64,000 nt of DNA, from the NCBI RefSeq assembly GCF_001875725.1, contig NZ_MLCQ01000022.1, forward strand, positions 1 through 64,000. The letters run 5' to 3'. Source of the DNA: Corynebacterium sp. NML140438 (GTDB lineage: Bacteria; Actinomycetota; Actinomycetes; Mycobacteriales; Mycobacteriaceae). The first letter of the stretch is position 1, and each line of letters starts with the position of its first letter. The position numbers and the translations under genes were made by a program. The notes below the pieces were generated by a model. It saw nothing but the letters and a program-made list of their open reading frames with translations, was not told the origin of the DNA and did not search any database. This document shows, one piece after another, positions 46,155 through 56,297 of the stretch.

Positions 46155-46545
46155 GGAACTGCTCCAAAAACGTGGTGAGTTTACCGGTTGCGTCGTCGTC
46201 GAAGCGGGCGTCGACAACCATGATGGGCGCGGTGTATTTGGGGGAGTTGCTGTCGGGGTCGCGTACGACGACGAGGTCTGTGCCGTAGTCATCCTTCAAT
46301 AGCTTCCAGGCAAAGCCGTAGTCGCGTACAAAGGCGTCGCCGAGCGCGGTGCCGACAACGCGTGCAGTATCGCCGCGCGGGTAGCTGCGTTGTGCGTCAC
46401 GCGGCAGTGCGAGAAAATCCTCGAGTATTCCCTCGAACCGTTCGACGATTACTCGCGCAGGGCCGTTGAGCCCCTGCGCTGCGGCTTCGGCGAGCGCGTT
46501 ATTGATGCTGGTTTGGGTCTGTGCGTCAATCGCGTGGAATGTCAT
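46135..46545 (-). CDS. DUF3806-type protein of unknown function
   Basis: A 136-residue cytosolic protein with ALGDAFVRDYGFAWKLLKDDYG in its middle and YTAPIMVVDARFDDDATGK near the end, the pattern of DUF3806. No catalytic motif is visible. Start ATG 46545 fits the local sequence; a longer frame to 47016 runs antisense to tatD and is not coding. TACGAT on the minus strand (46558-46553), seven bases upstream, suggests a leaderless mRNA sharing its promoter with tatD. Confidence 0.75.
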   Translation of the reverse strand: MTFHAIDAQTQTSINNALAEAAAQGLNGPARVIVERFEGILEDFLALPRDAQRSYPRGDTARVVGTALGDAFVRDYGFAWKLLKDDYGTDLVVVRDPDSNSPKYTAPIMVVDARFDDDATGKLTTFLEQFLSGLQR

Positions 46546-46558
46546 AGGCTCTATCGTA
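46545..46558. promoter_or_regulatory. 14-bp divergent promoter core for DUF3806 and tatD
   Basis: TAGGCT (46545-46550, plus) and TACGAT (46558-46553, minus) each lie seven bases before the start codon they would serve. Each hexamer overlaps the first base of the other gene's start codon, so polymerase bound for one gene should block the other. Both mRNAs would begin at or within a base or two of the start codon. Confidence 0.6.
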
Positions 46559-47394
46559 TGAGCAAAAAGAAACCTCGCCCGACACCAGTACCCGCAAGCC
46601 CGATACCAGGGCTTATCGACGCCCACACGCACCTGGCGTCTACCGGGGCCACCACGCAGGCGGACATCGATGCGATCATGGGCCGCGCGGTGAGCGCCGG
46701 CGTGGAGCGAGTATGCACCGTGGGTGATGGGCTCGCGGAAGCAGAACAAGCGCTGGAGGCCGCGCATATGCACGAGCGTGTGTTCGCCGCGTGCGCGATT
46801 AACCCGACGCGAGCGGCGGAACTCGACGACGTGGCAAGGCAGCGGCTCACGCAGATGGCGGCGGACCCGCGCTGTGTCGCGGTGGGGGAGACCGGCATCG
46901 ATACCTATTGGATCCGCCACGATGCCGAAAACACCGCTGACCTTGCTACGCAGGAGGAGGCATTCCGATGGCACATCGACCTTGCCTGTACGACAGGTAA
47001 GGCGCTGATGATCCACAACCGCGAGGGGGATGCGGACATGCTACGAATCCTTGCCGACGCGCCGAAACCGGAGCACGTTATCTTGCACTGCTTCTCCTCG
47101 CCGCTTGATGTGGCGAGGGAGGCGATTGAGCGCGGCTACGTGCTGTCTTTTGCAGGCAATGTGACGTTTAAGCGCAACGAGGAGCTGCGTGCGGCTGCGG
47201 CCTTGGCACCGGAGGGGCAGCTGCTCATTGAGACCGACGCGCCGTACATGACCCCGGAACCGTTTCGCGGTTCGCGCAACGAGCCATCACTGATTGGACA
47301 TACGGCGCATGTCGTCGCGGAGGCTCGAGGGATGGACGTCGAAACGCTGGCGAGCGAGGTGTCTGCCACCTTCGATCGTGTCTATGGGCTGTGA
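46558..47394 (+). CDS. tatD: TatD family metal-dependent hydrolase (DNase)
   Basis: A 278-residue TIM-barrel metalloenzyme. Metal ligands appear as DAHTHL near residue 22, GETGID, MIHNREGDADML, LHCFSSP and the late ETDAPYM. Bacterial TatD proteins have 3'-5' exonuclease or D-aminoacyl-tRNA-like deacylase activity and act in DNA or RNA quality control. It precedes rpf2-ksgA-ispE as in mycobacteria. Confidence 0.93.
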   Translation: MSKKKPRPTPVPASPIPGLIDAHTHLASTGATTQADIDAIMGRAVSAGVERVCTVGDGLAEAEQALEAAHMHERVFAACAINPTRAAELDDVARQRLTQMAADPRCVAVGETGIDTYWIRHDAENTADLATQEEAFRWHIDLACTTGKALMIHNREGDADMLRILADAPKPEHVILHCFSSPLDVAREAIERGYVLSFAGNVTFKRNEELRAAAALAPEGQLLIETDAPYMTPEPFRGSRNEPSLIGHTAHVVAEARGMDVETLASEVSATFDRVYGL

Positions 47395-47532
47395 TTATTG
47401 CGTGCACGTGTCCGGGAACACAACGGAGACGTGTCTGCGTTGCCCCAGGTGGCCTGTGAGTGATGTGAACCGCGTGGCGTGAGTGACTGTGTCCACCATG
47501 GTGTGCAAACATCTGCTGGTAAAATAGCAGAA

Positions 47533-47550
47533 GTTACCGTATTGTTATCG
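47533..47550 (+). promoter_or_regulatory. Candidate MtrA-type motif upstream of rpf2
   Basis: GTTACC at 47533 and GTTATCG at 47544, 11 bases apart, lie about 40 bases before the rpf2 start. They resemble the GTAAC/GTTAC repeats upstream of the M23 peptidase gene and known MtrA targets among cell-wall hydrolase genes. Confidence 0.4.
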
Positions 47551-47579
47551 AAGTATTATTTCGTGACGAAGGGGAATGA

Positions 47580-48704
<1,125 letters not shown>

Positions 48705-48715
48705 CCTCGTCAGGT

Positions 48716-49561
48716 ATGAGCGAATCCCAACTGCTTGGCCCGGTAGAAATCCGTGAGCTTGCGGCTGCACTCGATGTCACCCCGACGAAACGGTTGGGGC
48801 AGAACTTCGTGCACGACCCGAACACTGTGCGGCGCATCGTTGCTGCTGCCGAACTTTCCCCCGACGACCGCGTGATCGAGGTAGGGCCGGGGCTTGGCTC
48901 GCTCACGCTTGGCCTGCTCGATGAGGCGGCGCACGTGACTGCACTCGAGATCGACGACAGGCTGGCCCAACAGTTAGGGAAGACGGTGGGGCTGCGAGCG
49001 CCTGCAGCTGCGCACAAGCTCGACATCGTGCACATGGACGCGCTGAAAACCACGCAGCGTGACGTGCCGGGGGAGCCAACGGCGCTGGTCGCAAACCTGC
49101 CGTACAACGTTTCGGTTCCGGTGCTGCTCCACCTGTTGGCGGAGTTCCCCTCCATCCGGCGTGTGCTCGTGATGGTGCAGAAAGAAGTCGCTGACCGCCT
49201 CGCCGCGAAGCCAGGCACGAAGATCTACGGCGTGCCTAGCGTGAAAGCTGCGTTCTATGGCGAGGTCTCGCAGGCGAGCACCATCGGCAAGCATGTCTTC
49301 TGGCCGGCGCCGAATATCGAGTCCGGGCTTGTGCGTATCGACGTCGATCCGGCACGAGACCGCAGCGCGCGCGACAAGGTCTTCCCGCTTATCGACGCCG
49401 CCTTCGCCCAACGCCGCAAGACGCTGCGATCAACGCTGGCGCCGGTGTATGGCTCCGCGGTGGAGGCCGAGGAAGCCCTGCGCGCGGTAGGAATCGACCC
49501 TGGTTTGCGTGGCGAGAAGCTTGGCGTGGAGGACTTCGTCAGGTTGGGAGAGGCCCGATGA
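48716..49561 (+). CDS. ksgA: 16S rRNA dimethyladenosine transferase
   Basis: A 281-residue SAM-dependent enzyme making the two dimethyladenosines of helix 45 in 16S rRNA. Evident motifs are [12 protein letters not shown], the SAM loop [10 protein letters not shown] and the catalytic NLPYNVS near residue 126. ATG 48716 follows TAACCT (48702-48707) by eight bases, suggesting leaderless transcription. The stop overlaps ispE (ATGA). Confidence 0.95.
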   Translation: MSESQLLGPVEIRELAAALDVTPTKRLGQNFVHDPNTVRRIVAAAELSPDDRVIEVGPGLGSLTLGLLDEAAHVTALEIDDRLAQQLGKTVGLRAPAAAHKLDIVHMDALKTTQRDVPGEPTALVANLPYNVSVPVLLHLLAEFPSIRRVLVMVQKEVADRLAAKPGTKIYGVPSVKAAFYGEVSQASTIGKHVFWPAPNIESGLVRIDVDPARDRSARDKVFPLIDAAFAQRRKTLRSTLAPVYGSAVEAEEALRAVGIDPGLRGEKLGVEDFVRLGEAR

Positions 49562-50550
49562 GCCACAGCGCACATGAGTTTGTTGCGACCGCGCCTGGCA
49601 AAGTGAACCTGCATCTCGGCGTCGGAAACGCGCGTTCTGATGGCTACCACGAGCTGGTGACGGTCTTCCAAGCCGTCGAGCGCCGCGAACGCGTCAGCAT
49701 TGTCGTCGAGGACGAGACGCAGCGTGTCCAGTCCGGTTCCGTCGTGGCCAGCATGCAGACGCGCTTTCACGTGGATGTGCCGGACGAGGACATCGATACG
49801 CCGCGCAACCTGGCGTGGCGGGCGGTCGACGCAGTCGTTGACGCCGTCCGGGCCCGCAGTGGCGCGCAAGAGCTGGCGCTGCCGGAGGCGAAGCTGGTCG
49901 TCGATAAGTATGTGTTTGTGGCAGGCGGCATGGCTGGTGGCTCCGCCGACGCCGCGGCGGGCCTCGTGGCGGCGAACGCTTATGCCGAGCATTATTGCGG
50001 CGAGCGGCTTAGTACCGAGGAACTCCACGACCTTGCCGTCGGCCTGGGCGCGGATGTGCCGTTCGCACTCCACGGCCATACCGCGCTGGGCACCGGGCGC
50101 GGCGACACGCTGGTGGAGGTCCTCGGGCGTGGTACGTACTGGTGGGTGTTTTGTAACCCGAAGGTTGGGATCTCGACGGGCAAAGCCTTCGAAACACTCG
50201 ATGATCTGCGCCACGACAACCCGGCGCTCGTGCCGCATTTGGACACGGCGGCACTGTCGCAGGCACTCATGACGAGCGACCCGCGCGAGCTAGCGAAACA
50301 CCTGCACAACGACCTGGAGGCAGCGGCGGTGACGATGCGCCCGCGCATCGCAGCGCTCATCCGACGCATCGAAGAAGAAACCGAACTTGTTGCCCACGCG
50401 ATCGTCTCTGGCTCGGGTCCGACGATCGCCGCGCTGTGCTTCGACGAAGATGCCGCGAGGGCGCTCGAAACGGTGCTGCGCGACAACGTCGAGGGCGTCG
50501 AGGTGTTCTGTACTTCCGGCCCGTCAGCGGGAGCGCAACTCGAGGCGTAG
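49558..50550 (+). CDS. ispE: 4-diphosphocytidyl-2-C-methyl-D-erythritol kinase
   Basis: A 330-residue GHMP kinase of the MEP isoprenoid pathway. It has the N-terminal [12 protein letters not shown], the ATP loop [18 protein letters not shown] near residue 121 and the C-terminal [10 protein letters not shown]. An N-terminal ATG 49558 overlaps the ksgA stop. It supplies precursors for decaprenyl phosphate and menaquinone. Confidence 0.96.
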   Translation: MSHSAHEFVATAPGKVNLHLGVGNARSDGYHELVTVFQAVERRERVSIVVEDETQRVQSGSVVASMQTRFHVDVPDEDIDTPRNLAWRAVDAVVDAVRARSGAQELALPEAKLVVDKYVFVAGGMAGGSADAAAGLVAANAYAEHYCGERLSTEELHDLAVGLGADVPFALHGHTALGTGRGDTLVEVLGRGTYWWVFCNPKVGISTGKAFETLDDLRHDNPALVPHLDTAALSQALMTSDPRELAKHLHNDLEAAAVTMRPRIAALIRRIEEETELVAHAIVSGSGPTIAALCFDEDAARALETVLRDNVEGVEVFCTSGPSAGAQLEA

Positions 50551-50567
50551 GCTACGATGGGTTTGCT

Positions 50568-52382
50568 ATGGCGAACCTGATCAACCTCGAAAACGTATCC
50601 AAAACCTGGGGCCTCAAAACGCTGCTCGACGGCGTTTCCCTCGGGATCCAGACCGGTGACCGCATCGGTATCGTAGGCGTCAACGGCGGCGGGAAAACCA
50701 CGTTGCTTGAGGTGCTCACCGGCATCGAAACCCCGGACAGCGGGCGCGTATCGCACAATTCCGACCTGCGAATGGCGGTGGTGACCCAACGTTTCGAAAT
50801 TCACGACGACGCCACCGTCGGTGATGTCGTGGTCAAGCCATTAGGCCTCGAGACGTACGAGTGGGCGTCGAACAGCAAGGTGCGCGAAGTACTCCAGGGC
50901 ACGGGCGTGGCTGAGCTTGGCCTGGACACCCCCGTGGGCGAGCTCTCGGGCGGCGAGCGGCGCCGCGTGAGCCTCGCCGCGGCCCTTGTACAAGACCTCG
51001 ACCTTGTGGTGCTCGACGAGCCGACAAACCACCTTGACGTCGAAGGCGTACAGTGGCTGGCTTCCCACCTCATGCAGCGCAAGCTCGCCGTCGTGGTGGT
51101 CACGCACGACCGCTGGTTCCTCGACACCGTCGCGACGCTGACCTGGGAGGTCCACGACGGCACCGTCGACGTCTACGAAGGCGGATACAATGACTGGACA
51201 TTCGCCCGCGCCGAGCGCGCCCGCCAGGCCGACGCCATCGAGCAGCGCCGCCAAAATCTCGCTCGCAAGGAACTCGCCTGGCTGCGCCGAGGAGCCCCCG
51301 CGCGCACCTCGAAACCGCGCTACCGCATCGAAGCAGCGGAAGCCCTCATCGCGAACGTCCCACCACCACGCGACAAGGTCGAGCTGATGGCGTTTTCCAA
51401 GCAGCGCCAGGGAAACGTCGTCATCGAGTTCGAAGACGCGCGCATCGACGCCCCCGACGGACGCACACTCGTCGACCACCTGACGTGGCGGCTCGCGCCG
51501 GGCGAACGCATCGGCCTGGTCGGCGTGAACGGCTCCGGAAAAACAACGCTGCTGCGGGCGCTCGCCGGAGACTACCCGCTCGCTGCCGGAAAACGCATCG
51601 AGGGCCTGACCACTCGGATTGGGTGGCTGCGTCAGGAACTCGACGACCTCGACCCAGCCAGGACTGTGCTCGACTCCGTGGAGGATGTCGCGCACTACAT
51701 CACGTTGGGCAAGAAGGAAGTTTCGGCGTCTCAGCTCGCGGAGCGCCTCGGGTTCAGCCCGAAACGCCAGCGCACCCCGGTGGGCGATCTTTCCGGCGGT
51801 GAGCGTCGTCGACTTCAGCTCACTCGAGTGCTCATGAGTGAACCCAACGTATTGCTTCTTGACGAGCCCACCAACGACCTTGACATCGACACACTGCAGG
51901 AACTCGAAGACTTACTCGATGGGTGGCCGGGAACGCTCGTCGTGATTTCGCACGACCGCTACCTGATTGAGCGCATCGCGGACTCTACCTACGCGCTGTT
52001 CGGTGACGGAACGCTGAGCAACCTGCCCGGCGGGATTTCGCAGTACCTTGAGCAACGTGCCGCAATGGACACCCAAACGGGTCCGCTCGATTTGGGGAAG
52101 AAGCCTGAGAACGTCGAGAGCGCTGTGCCAGCGCAGCAGCCTGGCTTATCGTCGCAGGAGCAGCGCGAGATCCGCAAGCAGATGAAAGCGCTTGAGCGCA
52201 AGATCGCGGCGGCGGAAACACGCGCCGAGGAGCTGGAGTCAGAGATCGCCACGATGTCAGGCGAGGAAGCCCCTGATTTCGAAGCTATCGGGGCGAAGAC
52301 GCAGGAGCTTCAGCAGACCAACGATAGCCGCGAGGAGCTGGAGATGGAGTGGCTTGAGCTTGGCGAGAAGCTAGAGCACTAA
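50568..52382 (+). CDS. ABC-F ATPase, Uup-like
   Basis: A 604-residue soluble protein with two ABC domains: Walker A GVNGGGKTT near 37 and GVNGSGKTT near 318, with LSGGERRRVSLA and LSGGERRRLQLT signatures and DEPTNHLD/DEPTNDLD Walker B motifs. A C-terminal coiled coil of about 70 residues (REIRKQMKALERKIAAAETR onwards) is typical of Uup. ABC-F proteins act on the ribosome or nucleic acids, not in transport. The preceding TACGAT lies nine bases from the ATG. The stop overlaps the convergent gntR gene by 4 bases. Confidence 0.92.
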   Translation: MANLINLENVSKTWGLKTLLDGVSLGIQTGDRIGIVGVNGGGKTTLLEVLTGIETPDSGRVSHNSDLRMAVVTQRFEIHDDATVGDVVVKPLGLETYEWASNSKVREVLQGTGVAELGLDTPVGELSGGERRRVSLAAALVQDLDLVVLDEPTNHLDVEGVQWLASHLMQRKLAVVVVTHDRWFLDTVATLTWEVHDGTVDVYEGGYNDWTFARAERARQADAIEQRRQNLARKELAWLRRGAPARTSKPRYRIEAAEALIANVPPPRDKVELMAFSKQRQGNVVIEFEDARIDAPDGRTLVDHLTWRLAPGERIGLVGVNGSGKTTLLRALAGDYPLAAGKRIEGLTTRIGWLRQELDDLDPARTVLDSVEDVAHYITLGKKEVSASQLAERLGFSPKRQRTPVGDLSGGERRRLQLTRVLMSEPNVLLLDEPTNDLDIDTLQELEDLLDGWPGTLVVISHDRYLIERIADSTYALFGDGTLSNLPGGISQYLEQRAAMDTQTGPLDLGKKPENVESAVPAQQPGLSSQEQREIRKQMKALERKIAAAETRAEELESEIATMSGEEAPDFEAIGAKTQELQQTNDSREELEMEWLELGEKLEH

Positions 52383-53020
52383 ATCGGGTACCCGTTGTTA
52401 ATCTTCTCGATCAGGTCGTTGACAATGCGACCCTGCTCGAGAAGTGCTTCCTGCAGGTAGTCAGAAGCTTCGTGGCGCTTGTCCTCGCGCAGCAGTTCTA
52501 CGATGTGCTCGTTGACAGAGATGAACTGGCGGTTGAACGATGGCTGCTGCTGAATAATCGGAAGCGTTGCCAAGCGCATGAAGGCGTCGAGCTGATCCAT
52601 GGTGTCGCCGAGGGTCTTCGAGCCCATTGCGGAGAGCACCACGTGGTGGAACGCCTGGTTCACGGCCGTAAGTAGATCGTCGTCGTCCTGCGCGATGGCC
52701 TCGCGGGCTTCGGTGTTGAGCTCCTCAAGCCGGTCAACATCGAGTTCCTCGCCCCAAAGCAGCGCAGCAGGCTCAATAGCGGCGCGCGCACGGTAGGTGT
52801 CAGTGACAAAGTCTGCGGACGGCGTTGCGAGGAATACGCCACGGTTCGGAATGCGCTCACAGAGTCCTTCCGACGTGAGCATTGCGAATGCCTCGCGGAG
52901 GGTGTTTCTGGATACCTCGAAACGCTCAGCGAGGGCAACCTCGTTGAGCTTCTGGCCTGGGGAGAACTCACCGCGCGAAATCGCGCGACGAACCTCAGAG
53001 GCAACGTTTTGAGCAAGCAT
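52379..53020 (-). CDS. GntR family regulator with FCD domain
   Basis: A 213-residue repressor-type protein: winged HTH (about 1-65; LNEVALAERFEVSRNTLREAFAML) and an all-helical FCD ligand domain (about 75-205) with the metal/ligand His residues in FHHVVL and NEHIVELL. The effector is likely a carboxylic acid, but the sequence does not show which. It is divergent from an ABM monooxygenase gene, with a 13-bp palindrome between them that may be its operator. Confidence 0.88.
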   Translation of the reverse strand: MLAQNVASEVRRAISRGEFSPGQKLNEVALAERFEVSRNTLREAFAMLTSEGLCERIPNRGVFLATPSADFVTDTYRARAAIEPAALLWGEELDVDRLEELNTEAREAIAQDDDDLLTAVNQAFHHVVLSAMGSKTLGDTMDQLDAFMRLATLPIIQQQPSFNRQFISVNEHIVELLREDKRHEASDYLQEALLEQGRIVNDLIEKINNGYPI

Positions 53021-53111
53021 GGCATCCGTAAGTGTAGAACTATTTATTTAAGCTCGTCAGTGATGGTGGACAGAGCCTCCATCTGACAACTGCTACGAGT
53101 ATAACGCATCT

Positions 53112-53124
53112 ATTGTTGAACAAT
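53112..53124. promoter_or_regulatory. Palindrome between gntR and the ABM gene, candidate operator
   Basis: ATTGTTGAACAAT is a perfect inverted repeat around a central G, 92 bases upstream of gntR and 68 upstream of the ABM gene. Position and symmetry suit a GntR-dimer site, but the link is inferred. Confidence 0.35.
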
Positions 53125-53191
53125 TAACCGGGCACGTCCGTGGGTGAAAGTGTCGGCTGACAATAAATCGAGATGTGCGTAGGGTGGTGGC

Positions 53192-53515
53192 ATGATTTTG
53201 ATCAACGTTCGTTTCAAGCCATTGCCCGAATATGTCGAAACATTTCGTCAGGAGGTAGAGGAGTTCACAAATGCAACCCGCTCGGAGCCGGGCTGTATCT
53301 TCTTCGACTGGTACCGCAGCGAAGAAAACAAGGATGAGTACCTACTTATTGAGTCATTCCATGACGATGCTGCCGAGGCGCACGTGAACTCTGATCACTT
53401 CCGTGCTGCGCAGGAGCTGTTCCCAAAGATCTTGAAGGAAACCCCGACGATTATCAATACCCTGATTGAGGGTAAGACGGAGTGGGATACTATGGCCGAA
53501 TTTAAGGTGGACTAA
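53192..53515 (+). CDS. Antibiotic biosynthesis monooxygenase (ABM)-domain protein
   Basis: A 107-residue protein of ferredoxin-like fold: MILINVRFKPLPEYVETFRQ, then SEPGCIFFDWYRS and YLLIESFHDDAAEAHVNSDHF, the ABM/YgiN pattern. Such small dimers act as quinol monooxygenases or haem-degrading/flavin-free oxidases; which applies is not clear. TAGGGT lies six bases before ATG 53192. The gene is divergent from the GntR regulator, which may control it. Confidence 0.82.
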   Translation: MILINVRFKPLPEYVETFRQEVEEFTNATRSEPGCIFFDWYRSEENKDEYLLIESFHDDAAEAHVNSDHFRAAQELFPKILKETPTIINTLIEGKTEWDTMAEFKVD

Positions 53516-53562
53516 CCGAATTTGCGTAATTTGTCCCCACTTTATGGGTACGGTTAGTACCT

Positions 53563-54432
53563 ATGAGTGAAGAGAAGAATTCCACCAAACCCCCGAAACT
53601 TTCCAAGAAGGCGTACGAGAAAGAGCTCGTACGCCTTCAGGCTGAGTTGGTAGCGATGCAGCAGTGGGTTGTGAAGACCGGTGCGCGCGTCGTCATCGTG
53701 ATGGAAGGCCGCGACGCAGCGGGCAAGGGCTCCGCAATCAAGCGCATTACCCAATACCTGAACCCGCGTACATGCCGCATTGAGGCGCTGCCGAAGCCGA
53801 CAGAGCGCGAACAGACGCAGTGGTACTTCCAGCGCTACGTTGAGAAGCTTCCCGCCGCCGGTGAAATCGTCATCTTTGACCGCTCTTGGTACAACCGTGC
53901 TGGCGTTGAGCGCGTGATGGGGTTCTGTACTACGGAAGAATACCGCCGGTTCCTGCACCAGACACCAATCTTTGAGCGCCTCCTTGTTGAGGACGGCATC
54001 ATGCTGCGTAAGTACTGGTTCTCCGTGTCGGACGAAGAGCAGTACAAGCGTTTCCAATCTCGCCGGAACGATCCGTTGCGCCAGTGGAAGCTCTCGCCGA
54101 TGGACCTTGAGTCCATTACGAAATGGGAGGACTACTCCCGCGCGAAGGATGAGATGTTTATTCATACCGATATACCTGCGGCGCCGTGGTACACGGTTGA
54201 ATCGGAGGACAAGAAGCGCTCCCGCATCAATGTGATCTCCCACCTCTTGTCGACGATCCCCTACGAGCACGTTGACCCCGACCTGCCGGAGATTCCGGAA
54301 CGCCCAGCAATCATTGACTACGAACGCCCACCGCGCGACGAGTTCCGCTACGTGCCTGATGCGGCTGCAGAGCTGGAGCGCGGCAAGGTGAACGACAAGA
54401 AAAAGAAGAAGAAGAACAAGAAGAATTCCTAG
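53563..54432 (+). CDS. ppk2: Polyphosphate kinase 2
   Basis: A 289-residue class-I PPK2, a P-loop kinase that forms GTP or ATP from polyphosphate. Walker A is EGRDAAGKGS near residues 48-57, the Walker B/catalytic segment is FDRSWYNRAGVERVMGF and the lid holds SRRNDPLRQWKLSPMD. The extreme C-terminus is a Lys/Asn tail (KKKKKKNKKNS). It probably matches one of the two PPK2s of C. glutamicum. TACGGT eight bases upstream of the ATG suggests a leaderless mRNA. Confidence 0.94.
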   Translation: MSEEKNSTKPPKLSKKAYEKELVRLQAELVAMQQWVVKTGARVVIVMEGRDAAGKGSAIKRITQYLNPRTCRIEALPKPTEREQTQWYFQRYVEKLPAAGEIVIFDRSWYNRAGVERVMGFCTTEEYRRFLHQTPIFERLLVEDGIMLRKYWFSVSDEEQYKRFQSRRNDPLRQWKLSPMDLESITKWEDYSRAKDEMFIHTDIPAAPWYTVESEDKKRSRINVISHLLSTIPYEHVDPDLPEIPERPAIIDYERPPRDEFRYVPDAAAELERGKVNDKKKKKKNKKNS

Positions 54433-54454
54433 TTTGGTGGTTCGCCCAAACGAA

Positions 54455-54488
54455 GAAACCCAGCCACCCTGTGGGGTGGCTGGGTTTC
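54455..54488. terminator. Bidirectional terminator between ppk2 and the haem locus
   Basis: GAAACCCAGCCACCC (54455-54469) pairs perfectly with GGGTGGCTGGGTTTC (54474-54488) over 15 bp. The stem ends in AAA/TTT on both strands and serves convergent transcripts. Confidence 0.85.
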
Positions 54489-54506
54489 GTGTCTTGCGTC
54501 TGGGTA

Positions 54507-54650
54507 TTAAGGGATGGCGGGCAGTTGAATCCCGAGGATGGTCGCTGCCCCTTGGGCGAGCGCAACAACGGTCATGGCGACGCCACCGATCGCCAAGAGC
54601 GACGAAATTACGGTGGCGATATGCGAGGCGACGCTATCGGTGGTGCTCAA
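54507..54650 (-). CDS. 47-residue small membrane protein, translationally coupled to htaB
   Basis: A 47-codon frame: a polar start (STTDSVASHIATV) followed by one long hydrophobic stretch with small residues, ISSLLAIGGVAMTVVALAQG, and the tail QLPAIP. TTG 54650 overlaps the htaB stop (TTGA) and the frame ends 18 bases before the terminator stem, so it fills the end of the htaB transcript exactly. It may assist haem uptake; no family is recognised. The TTG start and short length make it provisional. Confidence 0.5.
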   Translation of the reverse strand: MSTTDSVASHIATVISSLLAIGGVAMTVVALAQGAATILGIQLPAIP

Positions 54651-55417
54651 AAGAGCTTCCCCAGCATTGCCTGGAGACCCGGCTGGCTCGCTGCAAATGC
54701 GAGGCCACCGAGGGTCGCGATTGCGGCCAGCACGATTCCGACGATTGCGCCGGTACCAAGGCTTGACCCTTCCGGTTGCGTGGAGGCATCTTTGAACTTC
54801 AGTGCAAGGGATACCTTGGAATCTGCCAAAGACTCACCGGCTTTGTACTGCTTATCGAAGATTGCGGAGCCGTCCTCTGTCAGTTTGCTCGGGGTGAAGG
54901 AGGCAGCAAATTTGTTGTCCTTGTCAGCCTTCAAGGGCTGCTTGACGTCGAACTCGACGATGCGCTTGTCATCACCGGTCAACGTGGTGGCCTCTGCGCC
55001 GGGCATAGCGCCCTTGCGGACATAGTCTGCCTGTAGGAACCCTTTGGCGCCCTCGATGATGACCTTGAAGTCCGACAGTTGGATATCCATCGCGCCGTGG
55101 TGTGCCTCGATGCGGATGGTGCCATCGAGGTCGATGACCCCTTCGCCGGTTGCCGTGAGCTTGGACTCCTGCGCGTTCACAGGCAAGGCGAAGTCGGTTA
55201 GCTTGTTTTCGGAAAGTACCTTTTCCGCCCCCTCGGACGTTGTGATGGTTGCCGCGGCAAAAGGCTTCTGGATGTAGTTCAGGAAGGATCCCTTGATATT
55301 CCAGGTTGCGTTCCCGGACTCGAGGATTGGGGCTTCCGCGAATGCGCTCGGTGCGGCGAGCGTGGTTGTGGCAAGGGAGGCAGCAGTAAGGGCTGCCAGG
55401 GTAGCGGAACGAGACAT
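54647..55417 (-). CDS. htaB: HtaB-like haem-binding surface protein (single HtaA domain)
   Basis: A 256-residue exported protein: signal peptide to about residue 27 (APSAFA), one HtaA/CR domain (about 35-215) with likely haem ligands Tyr49 (SFLNYIQ) and His106/His107 (EAHHGAMDI), and a C-terminal TM (about 222-245) that anchors it facing outwards. It takes haem from the surroundings or from HtaA. ATG 55417 has AAAGGAC upstream; the 46-codon extension is not coding. A DtxR-type box at 55457-55475 marks it as iron-repressed. Confidence 0.88.
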   Translation of the reverse strand: MSRSATLAALTAASLATTTLAAPSAFAEAPILESGNATWNIKGSFLNYIQKPFAAATITTSEGAEKVLSENKLTDFALPVNAQESKLTATGEGVIDLDGTIRIEAHHGAMDIQLSDFKVIIEGAKGFLQADYVRKGAMPGAEATTLTGDDKRIVEFDVKQPLKADKDNKFAASFTPSKLTEDGSAIFDKQYKAGESLADSKVSLALKFKDASTQPEGSSLGTGAIVGIVLAAIATLGGLAFAASQPGLQAMLGKLF

Positions 55418-55456
55418 GTGCGTCCTTTCGTGAGTAATCGCAACCCCACAAGAGTG

Positions 55457-55475
55457 TGAGGTTAGGCTAACCTTA
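55457..55475 (-). promoter_or_regulatory. DtxR-type iron box of htaB
   Basis: TGAGGTTAGGCTAACCTTA, 19 bases, is an almost perfect palindrome matching the DtxR consensus TTAGGTTAGSCTAACCTAA at most positions. It lies 40 bases before htaB and next to the end of hmuV. Confidence 0.85.
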
Positions 55476-55517
55476 AATAGTACTGTTGGTTTGGTCAATG
55501 GCCGGGGGTAGTGGGGG

Positions 55518-56297
55518 CTACGGTGCACCTGTCGCAGGGACACAGTTCGCTTCATTGGGCGCGATGAACACCCGATTCCCGCTGTGCAGGACCGTAATAG
55601 GCCAGTCGTAGACCTCGCTCAGAATATGGTCCTGGTACACGTCAGTGACCGGTCCTGACGCCGCAACAGCGCCCTGCTTCAAGCACACCACGTGGTCGCA
55701 GTACCGCGCAGCAAGCTGAAGATCGTGTAGCACGACGATCACGGTTGCGCCATTACGCGCCAGGACGCGGGCGACGCCCATCGTCTGCTCTTGGAAGCGC
55801 ACGTCCATCGCGGCAGTCGGTTCGTCGAGAAACACCACCGGTGTTTGCTGAGCCAACACGCGGGCGAAGGCTACTCGGGCGCGCTCACCGCCGGAAAGCG
55901 TGATCATCTCTCGCTCCTGGAGGTGCGTGATCCCGGTCGCGGCGAGCGCTTCGTTGACGATGGTGGCGTCGTCAGGCTGGGTGCCCCACGGGTGGCGCCC
56001 CATCTCGACGACGTCGCGCACCAAGAACGAAAAGGCGACGCTGACATCCTGCAGCATGACGGCACGCGTCCGAGCGAGTTGATGAGCGGTGCACCCAGAC
56101 ACATCCTGACCCGCAAGCTGGATGCTTCCGCTTGAGAGGGGCGTATCGCCTGAGAGCGCAGCGAGCAATGTTGACTTGCCAGCTCCGTTAGGGCCGATGA
56201 GACCCGTGACCTCTCCACTCTGCGCGGACATGGTGACATCGCGGAGTATTGCGCGCCCCTGTTTATGGACTGTGACATGTGAAGCGGTAACTGTCAT
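55518..56297 (-). CDS. hmuV: Haem ABC transporter, ATP-binding protein HmuV
   Basis: A 259-residue ATPase: Walker A GPNGAGKST near residues 37-45, signature LSGGERARVAFARVLAQ and Walker B PVVFLDEPTAAMD. It powers haem import through HmuU. The ATG overlaps the hmuU stop (ATGA). Last gene of htaA-hmuT-hmuU-hmuV, which is controlled by the iron box at 60361. Confidence 0.93.
   Translation of the reverse strand: MTVTASHVTVHKQGRAILRDVTMSAQSGEVTGLIGPNGAGKSTLLAALSGDTPLSSGSIQLAGQDVSGCTAHQLARTRAVMLQDVSVAFSFLVRDVVEMGRHPWGTQPDDATIVNEALAATGITHLQEREMITLSGGERARVAFARVLAQQTPVVFLDEPTAAMDVRFQEQTMGVARVLARNGATVIVVLHDLQLAARYCDHVVCLKQGAVAASGPVTDVYQDHILSEVYDWPITVLHSGNRVFIAPNEANCVPATGAP

Noticed and set aside
46558..47016. 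In-frame 5' extension of the DUF3806 gene
   Set aside because: It lies antisense inside tatD, and a good start with a -10 hexamer exists at 46545.
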